A stretch of 64,000 bases of DNA from Planctomycetaceae bacterium (GTDB taxonomy: Bacteria > Planctomycetota > Planctomycetia > Planctomycetales > Planctomycetaceae), in assembly GCA_014762625.1 (NCBI GenBank), contig JABURQ010000073.1:1-64000 (forward strand), in the 5' to 3' direction. The translations under genes and the position numbers were made by a program. Position 1 is the first letter of the stretch. Each line of letters starts with the position of its first letter. Of the stretch, positions 56,532-64,000 are shown in pieces. Under the pieces are notes generated by a model. That model was given only the letters and a program-made list of their open reading frames with translations, searched no databases and was not told the origin of the DNA.

Positions 56532-59453
56532 TCACGGATGCCTCAGGAGTCTCGGCTCCCCCTCCACCACAGTGAGATGCTGATTGGCACCAACTTTCCC
56601 AAAGGTCGAGGTTTCTCCATGCGGCCATGTTATTTTGATCTCATCAACCTGTTCTGCATCAGCCAGCCCGAAGAATAAACGCTTCTCGTTGTTGCACTGA
56701 TAGCCGTCTCCCGTCGTCAGTTGCTGCGTCTGTTGTCGTCCGCCCGCGTCAATGGTGACCCGCGTTCCCACGGCATCGCGCGAACCGTTCACGCCAACGA
56801 GACGTAAAGTGATCCACCGGTGTTCCGTTTCCGTTCGGTTCTCGGCGAGTTGTGTGGGGGAATCGAGGGCCGAGGCGACAAAGTCCGGTTTTCCGTCCCG
56901 ATTCCAGTCGAGCCGAGCCAGAGAACGACCAATGAATTTTTGTTCGAAGAACGCTCCGGATTCCGATCCGGGCTGTTCGACAAACGCCTCTCCCTGCTGA
57001 TTCCTCAATAACAGCGGCGGCATACGCTCATCGCGTCCTTCCATAAACGAAAAATCGTCGATATCCCCATTCAACACCACCAGATCGGGCCAGCCATCCA
57101 GATCAGCATCCAGGAATTGAGTGCCGAATCCCAACAGCTCATAACCCGGATCGCGAAGTGAATACTCGTCGGTTTGATCGAGAAACAGATGCGGCTGTTG
57201 TTGTCGGTAGAGAGTGTTTGATTCCTGATAGAAATTCGTGACGAACAAATCGAGGATGCCGTTACCGTCCACATCCCCCGCCGCAATCCCCATGCAGGCT
57301 TCCGCCCGACCGTTCGAATTCATCGCGGCTCCGGAAAGCAAAGCGGTCTCTTCCAGCTTGAGAGTCTCATCTGACTGATTGACCCAGTAGTGATTCGCGA
57401 CGGCGTCATTTGCGACAAAAATATCGGGCCGCGAGTCACCATCGAAATCTGCAACCAGCACCCCCAAACCGTTTCCTTGCGCCTGATTCAATCCGCTGGA
57501 GTTGGTTTCGTCCGAAAACCGACCCGCTCCCCGGTTCTTCCAGACCCGATCTTGTGCTGGAGAGAACACGACCGGCGTGCAGACGCGGGCAATCCCCTGC
57601 ACGTAGCAGGTCTGCGTCAGAAGATTCTCACCCGTCAGATAATCGACGTCATACAGTTCCGGTAAACCGTCTCCATTGAGATCAGCGATGGCGCAGCTGG
57701 TGGTCCAGGATTCTCCCTCGATTCCCGCGGACTCAGTGATGTCTGTGAAAGTACCATCGCCGTTATTCCGCCACAGTTGATTCCGCCCAAAATTCCCCAC
57801 GTAGATATCGGGGAAACCGTCATTGTCGATGTCTCCGATGGCCACTCCCTGTCCGAACCCGAATCCGGCAATACCCGCCGGCTCTGTGATGTTCTGGTAA
57901 CGGGTCCCGCCCGAGTTTCGATAGAGTTGATCGCTACGATTCGGTTGGGGATCGTGAGGGCCCTTCTCGAGTCCCTGCGCCAGATAAAGATCGGGCCAAC
58001 CGTCCAGGTCATAATCGAGAATGCCGACTCCTCCTCCCGTATATTCGTAGATCGCGCGTCCTTCCGTCGCAGGATCGCCCCCATTCACATATTCGAATTG
58101 CAATCCCCTCTCCGCGGCGACATCTTCGAACCGGATCGCGACCGCCTCGTTCTGTGATGGTCGCTCGTCTCGCAAAGTCTTGGGCATCACGTCCAGTTCG
58201 TCCCACTCTGGATCGCGTAGTGTGGAAAGATCGATGTTGGCTGCCGGTCCCGCAGGAAACTCAATCGAGGGAGAGGATGGCAACTGCTCCAATTTGGCCA
58301 TCAGACTGGTGAGTGAATTCGGTTCAATCTGACGCCCCATATACACCCACGCACGAGCCTCATTCACGCGTCTGAGTTTCAACAATTGCTCGGCAATTTT
58401 CGTGATGCCTGGAATATCGGGCGTCTCTTTGTTAATTCCCTTCGACAAGGCTTCCAAATGAGAAAGATCGCTTGCCCACTGCGAGCAGACTTGAGACTCA
58501 GAGTCTCTACCGAGTTCTCGTAACATTTGTCCCAGTTGAAAATGAGAGGCAATATGGTCGGGGGCAATTTTAGCCGCCTCCCAGTAACATCGCGCAGCCT
58601 CCGCAGTCATTCCCGAACGACGACAAAGGTCGCCTTTTAACTGCCAGTAGCCGGGCAATCGATCCGCCCCGGCGGTTTCAGCCGCGAGCAACTTCCTGAC
58701 TGTTTGCCCTTCACGAAGTTCGACCGCCATCTCCAAGGACTTCACCCAGGCGACGGCTAAGTCGCCCTGAGATTGAAGTGCCGACTGGAAATGTTTCAGA
58801 GCGGCATCGGGGCGACTCGCATCCTGATCGATCAAGCCGGCGGCCATTTGAACTAACGGGTCTTCCGGAGCGTTTGCCAAACCTGTTTCGACCAAGGCGT
58901 CATTGCGGCGGTGTGTCGACGTGTCGCACAACAACAATAACAATTCAGGATCCACTCGCCCTTCCTTGACCAGGGCCAGGATGTGAGGCAGCGATTCACG
59001 AATTAAACCGGTGACATTCAGAAGAAAGACCAACTGTCGACGAGCACCTGAACGGGAAGCATCATCGGTGAGAATCGTCTCATACAGTTTTTTTGCAGTC
59101 TTCAACTGCCCCAGTTGCAATAACGCCTCTGCCCGAAAAATGCGAGCCAGCCGAGCGGTGTCCGAAGTCGCGTCTTCAATTTCGTTAAGATACGACAATG
59201 CAGCCGCGAAATCCCCTTTTGCCCGATTGATATTAGCGACGAACAGCCACAGTTCGTTCGGCACATCCCACAGCTTCAGCAAAGGTTGGATTGTTTGTTC
59301 GGCTCCATCCAGATCGCCTGTCTCCACCATACTCGCCGCCTCGGCGAGCAAAGCCTCCTGATCGAGAAACATTCCCGATTTAGATGCGTAATACCAGAGA
59401 CCGAGGAACACCAACAGGACCGGAACGCCGAATTTCAGAAGTATCGTCTTCAC
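56532..59453 (-). CDS. TPR + VCBS/ASPIC (CRTAC1-like) membrane-anchored protein
   Basis: 973 residues from GTG 59453, which overlaps the stop of the upstream gene in a GTGA. The N-terminal helix (FGVPVLLVFLGLWYYASKS) serves as signal anchor. TPR repeats fill residues about 30-430, followed by seven or so VCBS calcium loops (DYDLDGWPDLYL, DIDNDGFPDIYV, DLNGDGLPELYD, DVDGNGILDLFV, DADLDGWPDLVV) and a C-terminal ASPIC/UnbV domain with ITWPHGETSTF. It is the same architecture as the protein at 24977-27913, including the phrase ACMGIA and TNFY-x3-NTLY. Function is unknown; the upstream gene is a lone ABC membrane domain. Confidence 0.88.
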   Translation of the reverse strand: MKTILLKFGVPVLLVFLGLWYYASKSGMFLDQEALLAEAASMVETGDLDGAEQTIQPLLKLWDVPNELWLFVANINRAKGDFAAALSYLNEIEDATSDTARLARIFRAEALLQLGQLKTAKKLYETILTDDASRSGARRQLVFLLNVTGLIRESLPHILALVKEGRVDPELLLLLCDTSTHRRNDALVETGLANAPEDPLVQMAAGLIDQDASRPDAALKHFQSALQSQGDLAVAWVKSLEMAVELREGQTVRKLLAAETAGADRLPGYWQLKGDLCRRSGMTAEAARCYWEAAKIAPDHIASHFQLGQMLRELGRDSESQVCSQWASDLSHLEALSKGINKETPDIPGITKIAEQLLKLRRVNEARAWVYMGRQIEPNSLTSLMAKLEQLPSSPSIEFPAGPAANIDLSTLRDPEWDELDVMPKTLRDERPSQNEAVAIRFEDVAAERGLQFEYVNGGDPATEGRAIYEYTGGGVGILDYDLDGWPDLYLAQGLEKGPHDPQPNRSDQLYRNSGGTRYQNITEPAGIAGFGFGQGVAIGDIDNDGFPDIYVGNFGRNQLWRNNGDGTFTDITESAGIEGESWTTSCAIADLNGDGLPELYDVDYLTGENLLTQTCYVQGIARVCTPVVFSPAQDRVWKNRGAGRFSDETNSSGLNQAQGNGLGVLVADFDGDSRPDIFVANDAVANHYWVNQSDETLKLEETALLSGAAMNSNGRAEACMGIAAGDVDGNGILDLFVTNFYQESNTLYRQQQPHLFLDQTDEYSLRDPGYELLGFGTQFLDADLDGWPDLVVLNGDIDDFSFMEGRDERMPPLLLRNQQGEAFVEQPGSESGAFFEQKFIGRSLARLDWNRDGKPDFVASALDSPTQLAENRTETEHRWITLRLVGVNGSRDAVGTRVTIDAGGRQQTQQLTTGDGYQCNNEKRLFFGLADAEQVDEIKITWPHGETSTFGKVGANQHLTVVEGEPRLLRHP

Positions 59454-60388
59454 GGTTCCTGCCCTCGGCCTGGTTTTTCCATTTGTCTCCGACCGGTCCG
59501 TTTCCCGATATCTTTCAAACGGCTCATCTGCTCCACCAGTCGCGGTACGGTATCCATTCCCATCATAAACATCAGCACGTAGCGAAACACAGCGAAGATG
59601 TCTCCCGCCTCGGGAGTCCCCGACGAACAGAATCGAACCAAGCAGGCAATCATCACCCCCAGAATGAATAACTCCATCAGGCTGAAATTGATCGCTTCCG
59701 CGTCCGAGAGACGAATTCGCCAACCGGCGGCTTTGTCGAAATGGTCTCGAACATCGGCATCGCCCCCCTCTCGAATGATGTCAACCTCATGCTCCAGTTG
59801 ATCGTGTAACCCGGTACTGAGCTGCAGGGTCCTGAGGGAGTAAAATCGGTTGAGGATCAGCGCCGGAACGATCAGTCCTCCGCAATACGCAATCAGCCAC
59901 GGATCGTAGAGCCCCAGCATCAATAATGCCCCCACAATCGAGTAACCGCTACGAATGATCATGGGGACGTAACGTTCGAAGAACTCGACATATTCCCGTG
60001 ACATCGCCGATCGGGCCGCGATTCGAGAGACGGCTTCCTGCTGTGCTTTCTGGTCGGTAATGACATTTGTCGCCAGTTCGGAATAGATCGACGTAAAAGC
60101 CCGCGTGTCGTACATTTTTCGCAAGGTACCGATCAGCATATGAGAAAGATGCTGAGCCACCAGAATCCAGACTCCCGTCCAGCGATCGTGCAGGAGATCG
60201 TTGATCGCCCAACCCAACGCCGCAGGCTGAGCCAATCGCAGCAGGTTTTCGATATTAAACAGCGTGTAAGTGAGCAGCATCTTGCCGCGATGTCGGCGAA
60301 AGAGCCCTTTAAGCGTGATCGAAGCAGTCGCCGTCCCGGTCATCGGTGGAAACGAGGACTCCGGTTGCTGTTCGGACGGCTGGGACAT
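59450..60388 (-). CDS. Lone six-TM ABC transporter membrane domain
   Basis: 312 residues with the six helices of an ABC exporter membrane domain (FNIENLLRLAQPAALGWAIN is the start of the domain; AISRIAARSAMSREYVEFFERY-type loop follows). It matches the short ABC_membrane_3-like group that lacks any nucleotide-binding domain; none is fused and none is encoded nearby. The Arg/Gly-rich C-terminus is short. It probably works with a separate ATPase or has lost transport. Its stop overlaps the GTG of the CRTAC1-like gene by four bases, so the two are translationally coupled. Confidence 0.8.
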   Translation of the reverse strand: MSQPSEQQPESSFPPMTGTATASITLKGLFRRHRGKMLLTYTLFNIENLLRLAQPAALGWAINDLLHDRWTGVWILVAQHLSHMLIGTLRKMYDTRAFTSIYSELATNVITDQKAQQEAVSRIAARSAMSREYVEFFERYVPMIIRSGYSIVGALLMLGLYDPWLIAYCGGLIVPALILNRFYSLRTLQLSTGLHDQLEHEVDIIREGGDADVRDHFDKAAGWRIRLSDAEAINFSLMELFILGVMIACLVRFCSSGTPEAGDIFAVFRYVLMFMMGMDTVPRLVEQMSRLKDIGKRTGRRQMEKPGRGQEP

Positions 60389-60556
60389 GCTGTTTTCTAT
60401 CGTTCGACGTTAACAATCGCCCCCTGAGGGACTTACGAATGACCGTTTCCGCGGATTTGGCTATGATTCCAGCGGAGTTTGACTATGATGGACAGAGTTA
60501 ACAACTCCTGCCGCAGGCAGAACCTCCCAGAGTAAGCCACCCGAGACCCGACCTCA

Positions 60557-60904
60557 ATGACCGAGACGTTTATCCTGATTCCCGGACGGACCAGCAAACA
60601 GGGCACCACCCTGAACGAAGGCAAATACACCGAGGGCTATCAAACTGAAATCAATACCCTCAAAATGAATCCCGACGACATGGAGCGTCTCGGGATTGCT
60701 GAGGGGGAAGATGTCCGGATGTGGAACGAGTATGGCTCGGTCGTCGTCCCCTGTTCCACCGGCAAGGACGAACTGCCACCCGGTCTCCTTTTCATCAGCT
60801 ACGGCGACAAGTCATCGCAGCTGATGCCGGGGGAGACTCACGGTAGCGGCATGCCGGACAGCAAAGGCCTCGACGTCCAAATCCAAAAAATCAGTAACAA
60901 CTAA
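60557..60904 (+). CDS. fwdD: Formylmethanofuran dehydrogenase subunit D-like (MPT-dinucleotide binding)
   Basis: 115 residues. It has the fold of the C-terminal molybdopterin dinucleotide-binding domain: R-T-x-x-Q-G start (GRTSKQGTTLNEGKYTEGYQ), LGIAEGEDVRMWNEYGSVVV, LPPGLLFISYGDKSSQLMP and SGMPDSKGLDVQI. In archaea FwdD supplies the pterin-binding half for FwdB. The next gene is the FwdB homologue, 30 bases on, so the pair should form the oxidoreductase core that interconverts formylmethanofuran and CO2. Subunits A and C are not in the window. Confidence 0.85.
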   Translation: MTETFILIPGRTSKQGTTLNEGKYTEGYQTEINTLKMNPDDMERLGIAEGEDVRMWNEYGSVVVPCSTGKDELPPGLLFISYGDKSSQLMPGETHGSGMPDSKGLDVQIQKISNN

Positions 60905-60934
60905 GTTCTAGTTTCCTACTGCTAGTCACGACCT

Positions 60935-62281
60935 ATGAGTATCGCCGAACAACCAACCAACGAAACCGAGAATCCTCTCAAAATCGTCGAAGACGCGACC
61001 TGCACTTTTTGCGGCTGTGTCTGTGACGATATCAACCTGACGGTCGAAGGGGATCAAATCACCAAGGCACAAAACGCCTGCGTCCTCGGAAAGGCGTGGT
61101 TCTTCAATCACCACATTGAAGAACGTCCCGAGGCCCTCATCGACGGTCAACCCGCCACCTACGAACAGGCGATCGACCGAGCTGCCGAGATCCTGCTGGA
61201 GTCCCAATACCCGATCACCTACGGACTCTCGGACACCACCTGCGAAGCACAGCGCGTCGCGGTTGCCATCACCGACTGGATCGGCGGCTGCCTCGACACC
61301 ACAACTTCTGTCTGCCACGGACCGTCCGGCATGGCGTTTCAGGGGGTCGGCGAAGTGACCTGTTCCTTGGGGGAACTCAAAAACCGAGCTGACTATCTCA
61401 TCTATTGGGGCGGCAACCCCGCGGAGTCGCACCCGCGACACTTCACCAAATACAGCCTGATGCCCAAAGGGGAATTCGTCCCCAAAGGTCGTAAGGACCG
61501 GACTGCCGTTCTCGTCGATGTCCGTAAAACGAAAACCGCCAAAGCGGTCGATATCCATCTGCAACTCAAACCCCGTTCCGATTTTGAACTCGCGTGGGCA
61601 CTCCGTGCACTCGCCAAAGGAATCGAACTCGACGACTCCGTCGAAGAGAAAACCGGCATCCCGCTGGAACAACTTAAAGAAGTCATGGACGGCATGAAAA
61701 AGGCCAAGTTCGGCGCCATCCTGTTCGGGATGGGGGTCACGATGACCCGCGGCAAACACATCAACAGCGAAGCCGTCCTTGCCCTGGCTCGGGATATGAA
61801 CGAGCACACCCGCTGGGTCGCCAAGCCGATGCGCGGACACGGCAACGTCACCGGAGCCGATAATGTCGTCTCCTGGTCGACCGGCTATCCTTTCGGGATT
61901 CATCTGGGGCGCGGCTATCCACGATTCAATCCGGGCGAGTTCACCAGTTCCGACGTCCTCGGACGCGGCGAAGCGGATGCGGCCCTCATCATTGCTTCGG
62001 ATCCGTATTCGAACTTCAGCCAACCGGCCCGCGATCATCTGAAAGCGATCAACACCATCGTCCTCGATCCAAAGCTCTCGGAGACTGCCAAAATCGCCAA
62101 GGTCGCCTTTACCACCGCGACCTACGGCATCAACGTGCCGGGCACAGTCTACCGGATGGACGATATTCCGATCCCACTCCGACCAGCGTTCGACTCCCCC
62201 TACCGCAGCGATTACGAAATCCTGAAGGCGATTGAAGGCAAAATCCGCGAACGCCAGCTCGCCGCCGTTAACGCAGGATGA
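60935..62281 (+). CDS. fwdB: Formylmethanofuran dehydrogenase subunit B-like
   Basis: 448 residues. The N-terminus has a full 4Fe-4S set for molybdopterin oxidoreductases, Cys23, 26, 30 and 49 (CTFCGCVCDD ... NAC), and the metal ligand Cys127 in the SVCHGPSG motif. Further landmarks are WGGNPAESHPRHF, DVRKTKTA and ASDPYSNFS. FhcB of aerobic methylotrophs is known to have lost the metal site, whereas this protein keeps all of it and travels with a D subunit, so it may be redox-active. The gene is followed by a tRNA-Pro gene. No signal peptide is seen. Confidence 0.87.
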   Translation: MSIAEQPTNETENPLKIVEDATCTFCGCVCDDINLTVEGDQITKAQNACVLGKAWFFNHHIEERPEALIDGQPATYEQAIDRAAEILLESQYPITYGLSDTTCEAQRVAVAITDWIGGCLDTTTSVCHGPSGMAFQGVGEVTCSLGELKNRADYLIYWGGNPAESHPRHFTKYSLMPKGEFVPKGRKDRTAVLVDVRKTKTAKAVDIHLQLKPRSDFELAWALRALAKGIELDDSVEEKTGIPLEQLKEVMDGMKKAKFGAILFGMGVTMTRGKHINSEAVLALARDMNEHTRWVAKPMRGHGNVTGADNVVSWSTGYPFGIHLGRGYPRFNPGEFTSSDVLGRGEADAALIIASDPYSNFSQPARDHLKAINTIVLDPKLSETAKIAKVAFTTATYGINVPGTVYRMDDIPIPLRPAFDSPYRSDYEILKAIEGKIRERQLAAVNAG

Positions 62282-62369
62282 TTCCCGAACCTCCCATTTG
62301 AGATCCTTGTCTGTTAGTGTGTTGACCACGAGAAGTCGCTCATCTAGAATACGCGACGTAAGAATTTTA

Positions 62370-62443
62370 CGGGATGTAGCTCAGCCTGGTAGAGTGCCTG
62401 CTTCGGGAGTAGGAGGTCGCAGGTTCAAATCCTGTCATCCCGA
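62370..62443 (+). tRNA. tRNA-Pro (anticodon CGG)
   Basis: 74-nt cloverleaf: acceptor CGGGATG / CATCCCG with the C1-G72 pair typical of bacterial tRNA-Pro, D-arm GCTC/GAGT, anticodon stem CCTGC / GTAGG with loop TTCGGGA (anticodon CGG), T-loop TTCAAAT and discriminator A73. CCA is not encoded. A terminator hairpin follows at 62457. Confidence 0.95.
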
Positions 62444-62767
62444 CTATCTTTCAGACAAAGCCCAGCGTCGATTTTGGCGATGGGCTTTTTGCTTGGAATC
62501 GCAGCGTTTTTCACTCATAACATCCAGTTCCAACGGCTTCCCGTTCTCCAATGGTTGAGCGAAATACTTTATTGCAACTTGTTAATTACTTGCCCTCAGT
62601 TTGACATGGGTTTATCGTCCTGTCGCTCCTGAAGGTGCTGTGCTACAGTCGATCGCATCCAAGTGAAAAAAACTCCACCGGATTTATCGGAGATTACGAC
62701 CGCCTGAGTAAACGATTCCGACTCAATAATCTCGACAATTCAGCCTTAAATCCCAATGGGGAAACAA
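62444..62767. other. AT-rich intergenic stretch after tRNA-Pro
   Basis: This 324-base gap begins with the tRNA terminator and otherwise holds no gene I can support. It is AT-rich compared with the window, as is the following small gene. No direct repeat of the tRNA 3' end was found in it, so there is no sign of an integrated element. Confidence 0.4.
62457..62490 (+). terminator. Rho-independent terminator after tRNA-Pro
   Basis: Stem AAAGCCCA / TGGGCTTT (62457-62464 with 62481-62488), 16-base loop, five T at the end. It lies 14 bases behind the tRNA and is probably its transcription stop. Confidence 0.8.
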
Positions 62768-63253
62768 ATGAACGCAAGCTATCTCTTGCCAATGGGAGTA
62801 ATCCTGCTGTTCCCCTTGGGCGCCGCCGCACAAGACAATGATACGGATGATCTGCTGGCACGCTGTCAAGGCCGTTGGGTGAGACTCGTTAATGGTGAGA
62901 AATCAAAGAACACAAAGTACACAATGGAGTTCGACGACCATACCAGAACGACGACATTGCAAATCAATAATGCGATCGTCAGTTATGTAGATAATGTTAG
63001 TATTACATCTGCCGAAAATCTCACCTTTTTGACTGCAAAAAACCGTCGAGCGGTTGAAGGCAAGATTGCCGGTAAAGCTCGAGAACCTAGCGTTTCCATT
63101 CTGAGAATTCGGGTTGAAAAGACGAAAGACGGAACAACCTTTGAAAAGCTTGTGCTGGCTAATGGTCTGTTCAATGACTCAACGTCTGCACCTCGCTTGG
63201 CGACTTTTGTTCGTCTCGAAGAAAACAAATCCGACAATTCGAGCGATAACTAG
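62768..63253 (+). CDS. Small exported protein of unknown function
   Basis: 161 residues from ATG 62768 with GGGGAAA ahead of it; ATG 62756 is an alternative. A signal peptide (LLPMGVILLFPLGAAA, cut before QDND) precedes a compact beta-rich domain with WVRLVNGEKSKNTKYTMEF and a Ser/Asn-rich end. No family is recognised; the pattern of a small exported domain with W-x-(L/V)-V near the start recalls lipocalin-like TIGR03067 proteins of planctomycetes, but the match is weak. The codon use is AT-richer than neighbours. A strong terminator lies 130 bases downstream. Confidence 0.65.
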   Translation: MNASYLLPMGVILLFPLGAAAQDNDTDDLLARCQGRWVRLVNGEKSKNTKYTMEFDDHTRTTTLQINNAIVSYVDNVSITSAENLTFLTAKNRRAVEGKIAGKAREPSVSILRIRVEKTKDGTTFEKLVLANGLFNDSTSAPRLATFVRLEENKSDNSSDN

Positions 63254-63381
63254 CCGGATCGGAAATTCGCACTGCGATAACCAGTTAAGTCGCCATTACC
63301 AACCGCACGACACCGCCATCCCACTCGGCGAAGGAGGATAGAAATAATTACGACTGATTTCTGAAACCTCGACTCGAAATC

Positions 63382-63422
63382 AAAACAGCTCGTCACGTTA
63401 ATTTCGTGACGAGCTGTTTTTT
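63382..63422. terminator. Bidirectional rho-independent terminator
   Basis: Perfect 16-base stem (63382-63397 with 63405-63420; core ACAGCTCGTCACG), seven-base loop, T-run to 63422 and A-run on the opposite side. It separates the small exported protein gene (plus) from the oxidoreductase gene (minus). Confidence 0.92.
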
Positions 63423-63481
63423 CTTGAATAGGTATTTGCAGCTAACGAAGTCTTATTTCGTCAGCTCGATCAGGCGGGGCC

Positions 63482-64000
63482 TCAGACGAGTTCGGGAACC
63501 TCGAAACCTTTTCGATATTGTCGCTTGAGAAAACCGTTCGCCTGCTCGGCATGCTCGCCGACGAACTTTTCCTTTTCGACATCGACTGTCAGCATCGGAC
63601 TCAGCTTGATCTGGGTACTTTCCATCTCGATGTTGTGTGTTTTGAGGTGCTTTTCCGTTTCCTCAAGCAGGCTCACCCAGACACCGCTGCCACCACTGAC
63701 TTCTTTCGCAGCAGCGTGGCTGTAGGTGTCACCCGCGCGGAAGGCGATGTTGGCGAGATTGCACCAGCCAGTGGAATCGTGCCCCACTTGCACATCGGTA
63801 TTCAGCGTCGATGCATCGCGAGACCGAACGGCATCAATGAAATTCTGCTGATGCAGGACGTTGCCGCCGGTTCCTTTGAACGACTTGATTTTTTTGCCTT
63901 CGCTGTCGAAGGCAACGGCTCGACCACGTTGGCCTTCCAGTCGTCCACCCTCGCAATAGGCAATGTAACCGCTGCCGGGACCGGGATGCTTTGCCGATCC
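63482..64000 (-). CDS. Gfo/Idh/MocA family oxidoreductase, C-terminal part
   Basis: The C-terminal 172 residues of a gene that enters from the right edge; the reading frame is open to base 64000. The visible part matches the C-terminal domain of Gfo/Idh/MocA proteins: GYIAYCEGGRLEGQRG, NFIDAVRSRDASTLNTDV and the helix VGHDSTGWCNLANIAFRAG, phrases that recur in planctomycete members, which are often exported and act on sugars. The nucleotide-binding domain lies outside the window, so the cofactor cannot be checked here. A strong terminator follows the stop. Confidence 0.85.
   Translation of the reverse strand, partial: GSAKHPGPGSGYIAYCEGGRLEGQRGRAVAFDSEGKKIKSFKGTGGNVLHQQNFIDAVRSRDASTLNTDVQVGHDSTGWCNLANIAFRAGDTYSHAAAKEVSGGSGVWVSLLEETEKHLKTHNIEMESTQIKLSPMLTVDVEKEKFVGEHAEQANGFLKRQYRKGFEVPELV

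Noticed and set aside
60926-62329. A 467-codon open frame antisense to the FwdB gene
   Set aside because: It mirrors the codon bias of the true gene, has no family motifs, and the plus-strand frame is a clear FwdB homologue with all cysteines.

Overview
The window looks like chromosome of a planctomycete (Planctomycetaceae-type). Markers of that phylum seen here are a DUF1559 H-X9-DG prepilin-like protein followed by a tiny lipoprotein, a DUF1080 protein, an FGly sulfatase, two TPR + VCBS/ASPIC (CRTAC1-like) proteins, GQSNM sialate O-acetylesterase, a Gfo/Idh/MocA oxidoreductase, EF-hand secreted proteins, and bacterial formylmethanofuran dehydrogenase subunits. The first ~30 bases are not genomic: they match the Illumina Nextera transposase adapter almost perfectly, so the window starts at a raw contig end.

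Layout. (1) 31-16327, minus strand: one long type II secretion / pseudopilus operon read right to left as GspD-like N-domain protein (with a Spy/LTxxQ-like front end), GspE, F, G, H, I, J, K, GspL (PilM-PilN fusion), a GspM/PilO-like protein fused to Ig-like domains, and a second secretin-N-domain protein cut by the contig end. H/I/J/K overlap by 4 bp each. Neither secretin-like protein shows an outer-membrane barrel domain in the part visible. (2) 16739-19827, plus: EF-hand protein, DUF1080 protein, YheT-like hydrolase. (3) 19828-23373, minus: secreted FAD-dependent oxidoreductase and a TPR-like exported protein. (4) 23580-29459, plus: alanine dehydrogenase, small membrane protein plus CRTAC1-like protein, then DUF1559 pseudopilin and a 57-aa lipoprotein with terminators after each. 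(5) 29575-33964, minus: sialate O-acetylesterase, amidase, zinc-ribbon membrane protein. (6) 34340-42147, mostly plus: FHA-like protein, polytopic membrane protein, SDR (minus), ATP-grasp, enolase-superfamily enzyme, sulfatase. (7) 42154-54588, minus: an MNIO (DUF692) oxidase with a partner protein, PilT, HisF, a PL10-like pectate lyase, MgtE, ribosomal proteins uS9 and uL13, HisB, HisC, XseB, XseA. (8) 54628-60388, minus: ABC-2 type permease, second CRTAC1-like protein, lone six-TM ABC membrane domain. (9) 60557-63253, plus: formylmethanofuran dehydrogenase subunits D and B, tRNA-Pro(CGG), a small AT-richer exported protein; then a Gfo/Idh/MocA gene entering from the right edge on the minus strand.

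How it fits together: the secretion operon would build a periplasmic pseudopilus; the many exported proteins (sulfatase, lyase, esterase, DUF1080, VCBS proteins) fit a polysaccharide-degrading lifestyle. The FwdD/FwdB pair, and possibly the ATP-grasp protein, point to tetrahydromethanopterin/methanofuran-linked C1 metabolism. The most unusual items are the orphan MNIO-partner pair, the FwdB with a complete set of metal-binding cysteines, the barrel-less secretin-like proteins at both ends of the secretion operon, the Ig-fused GspM, and a uS9 protein with a long acidic N-terminal extension.
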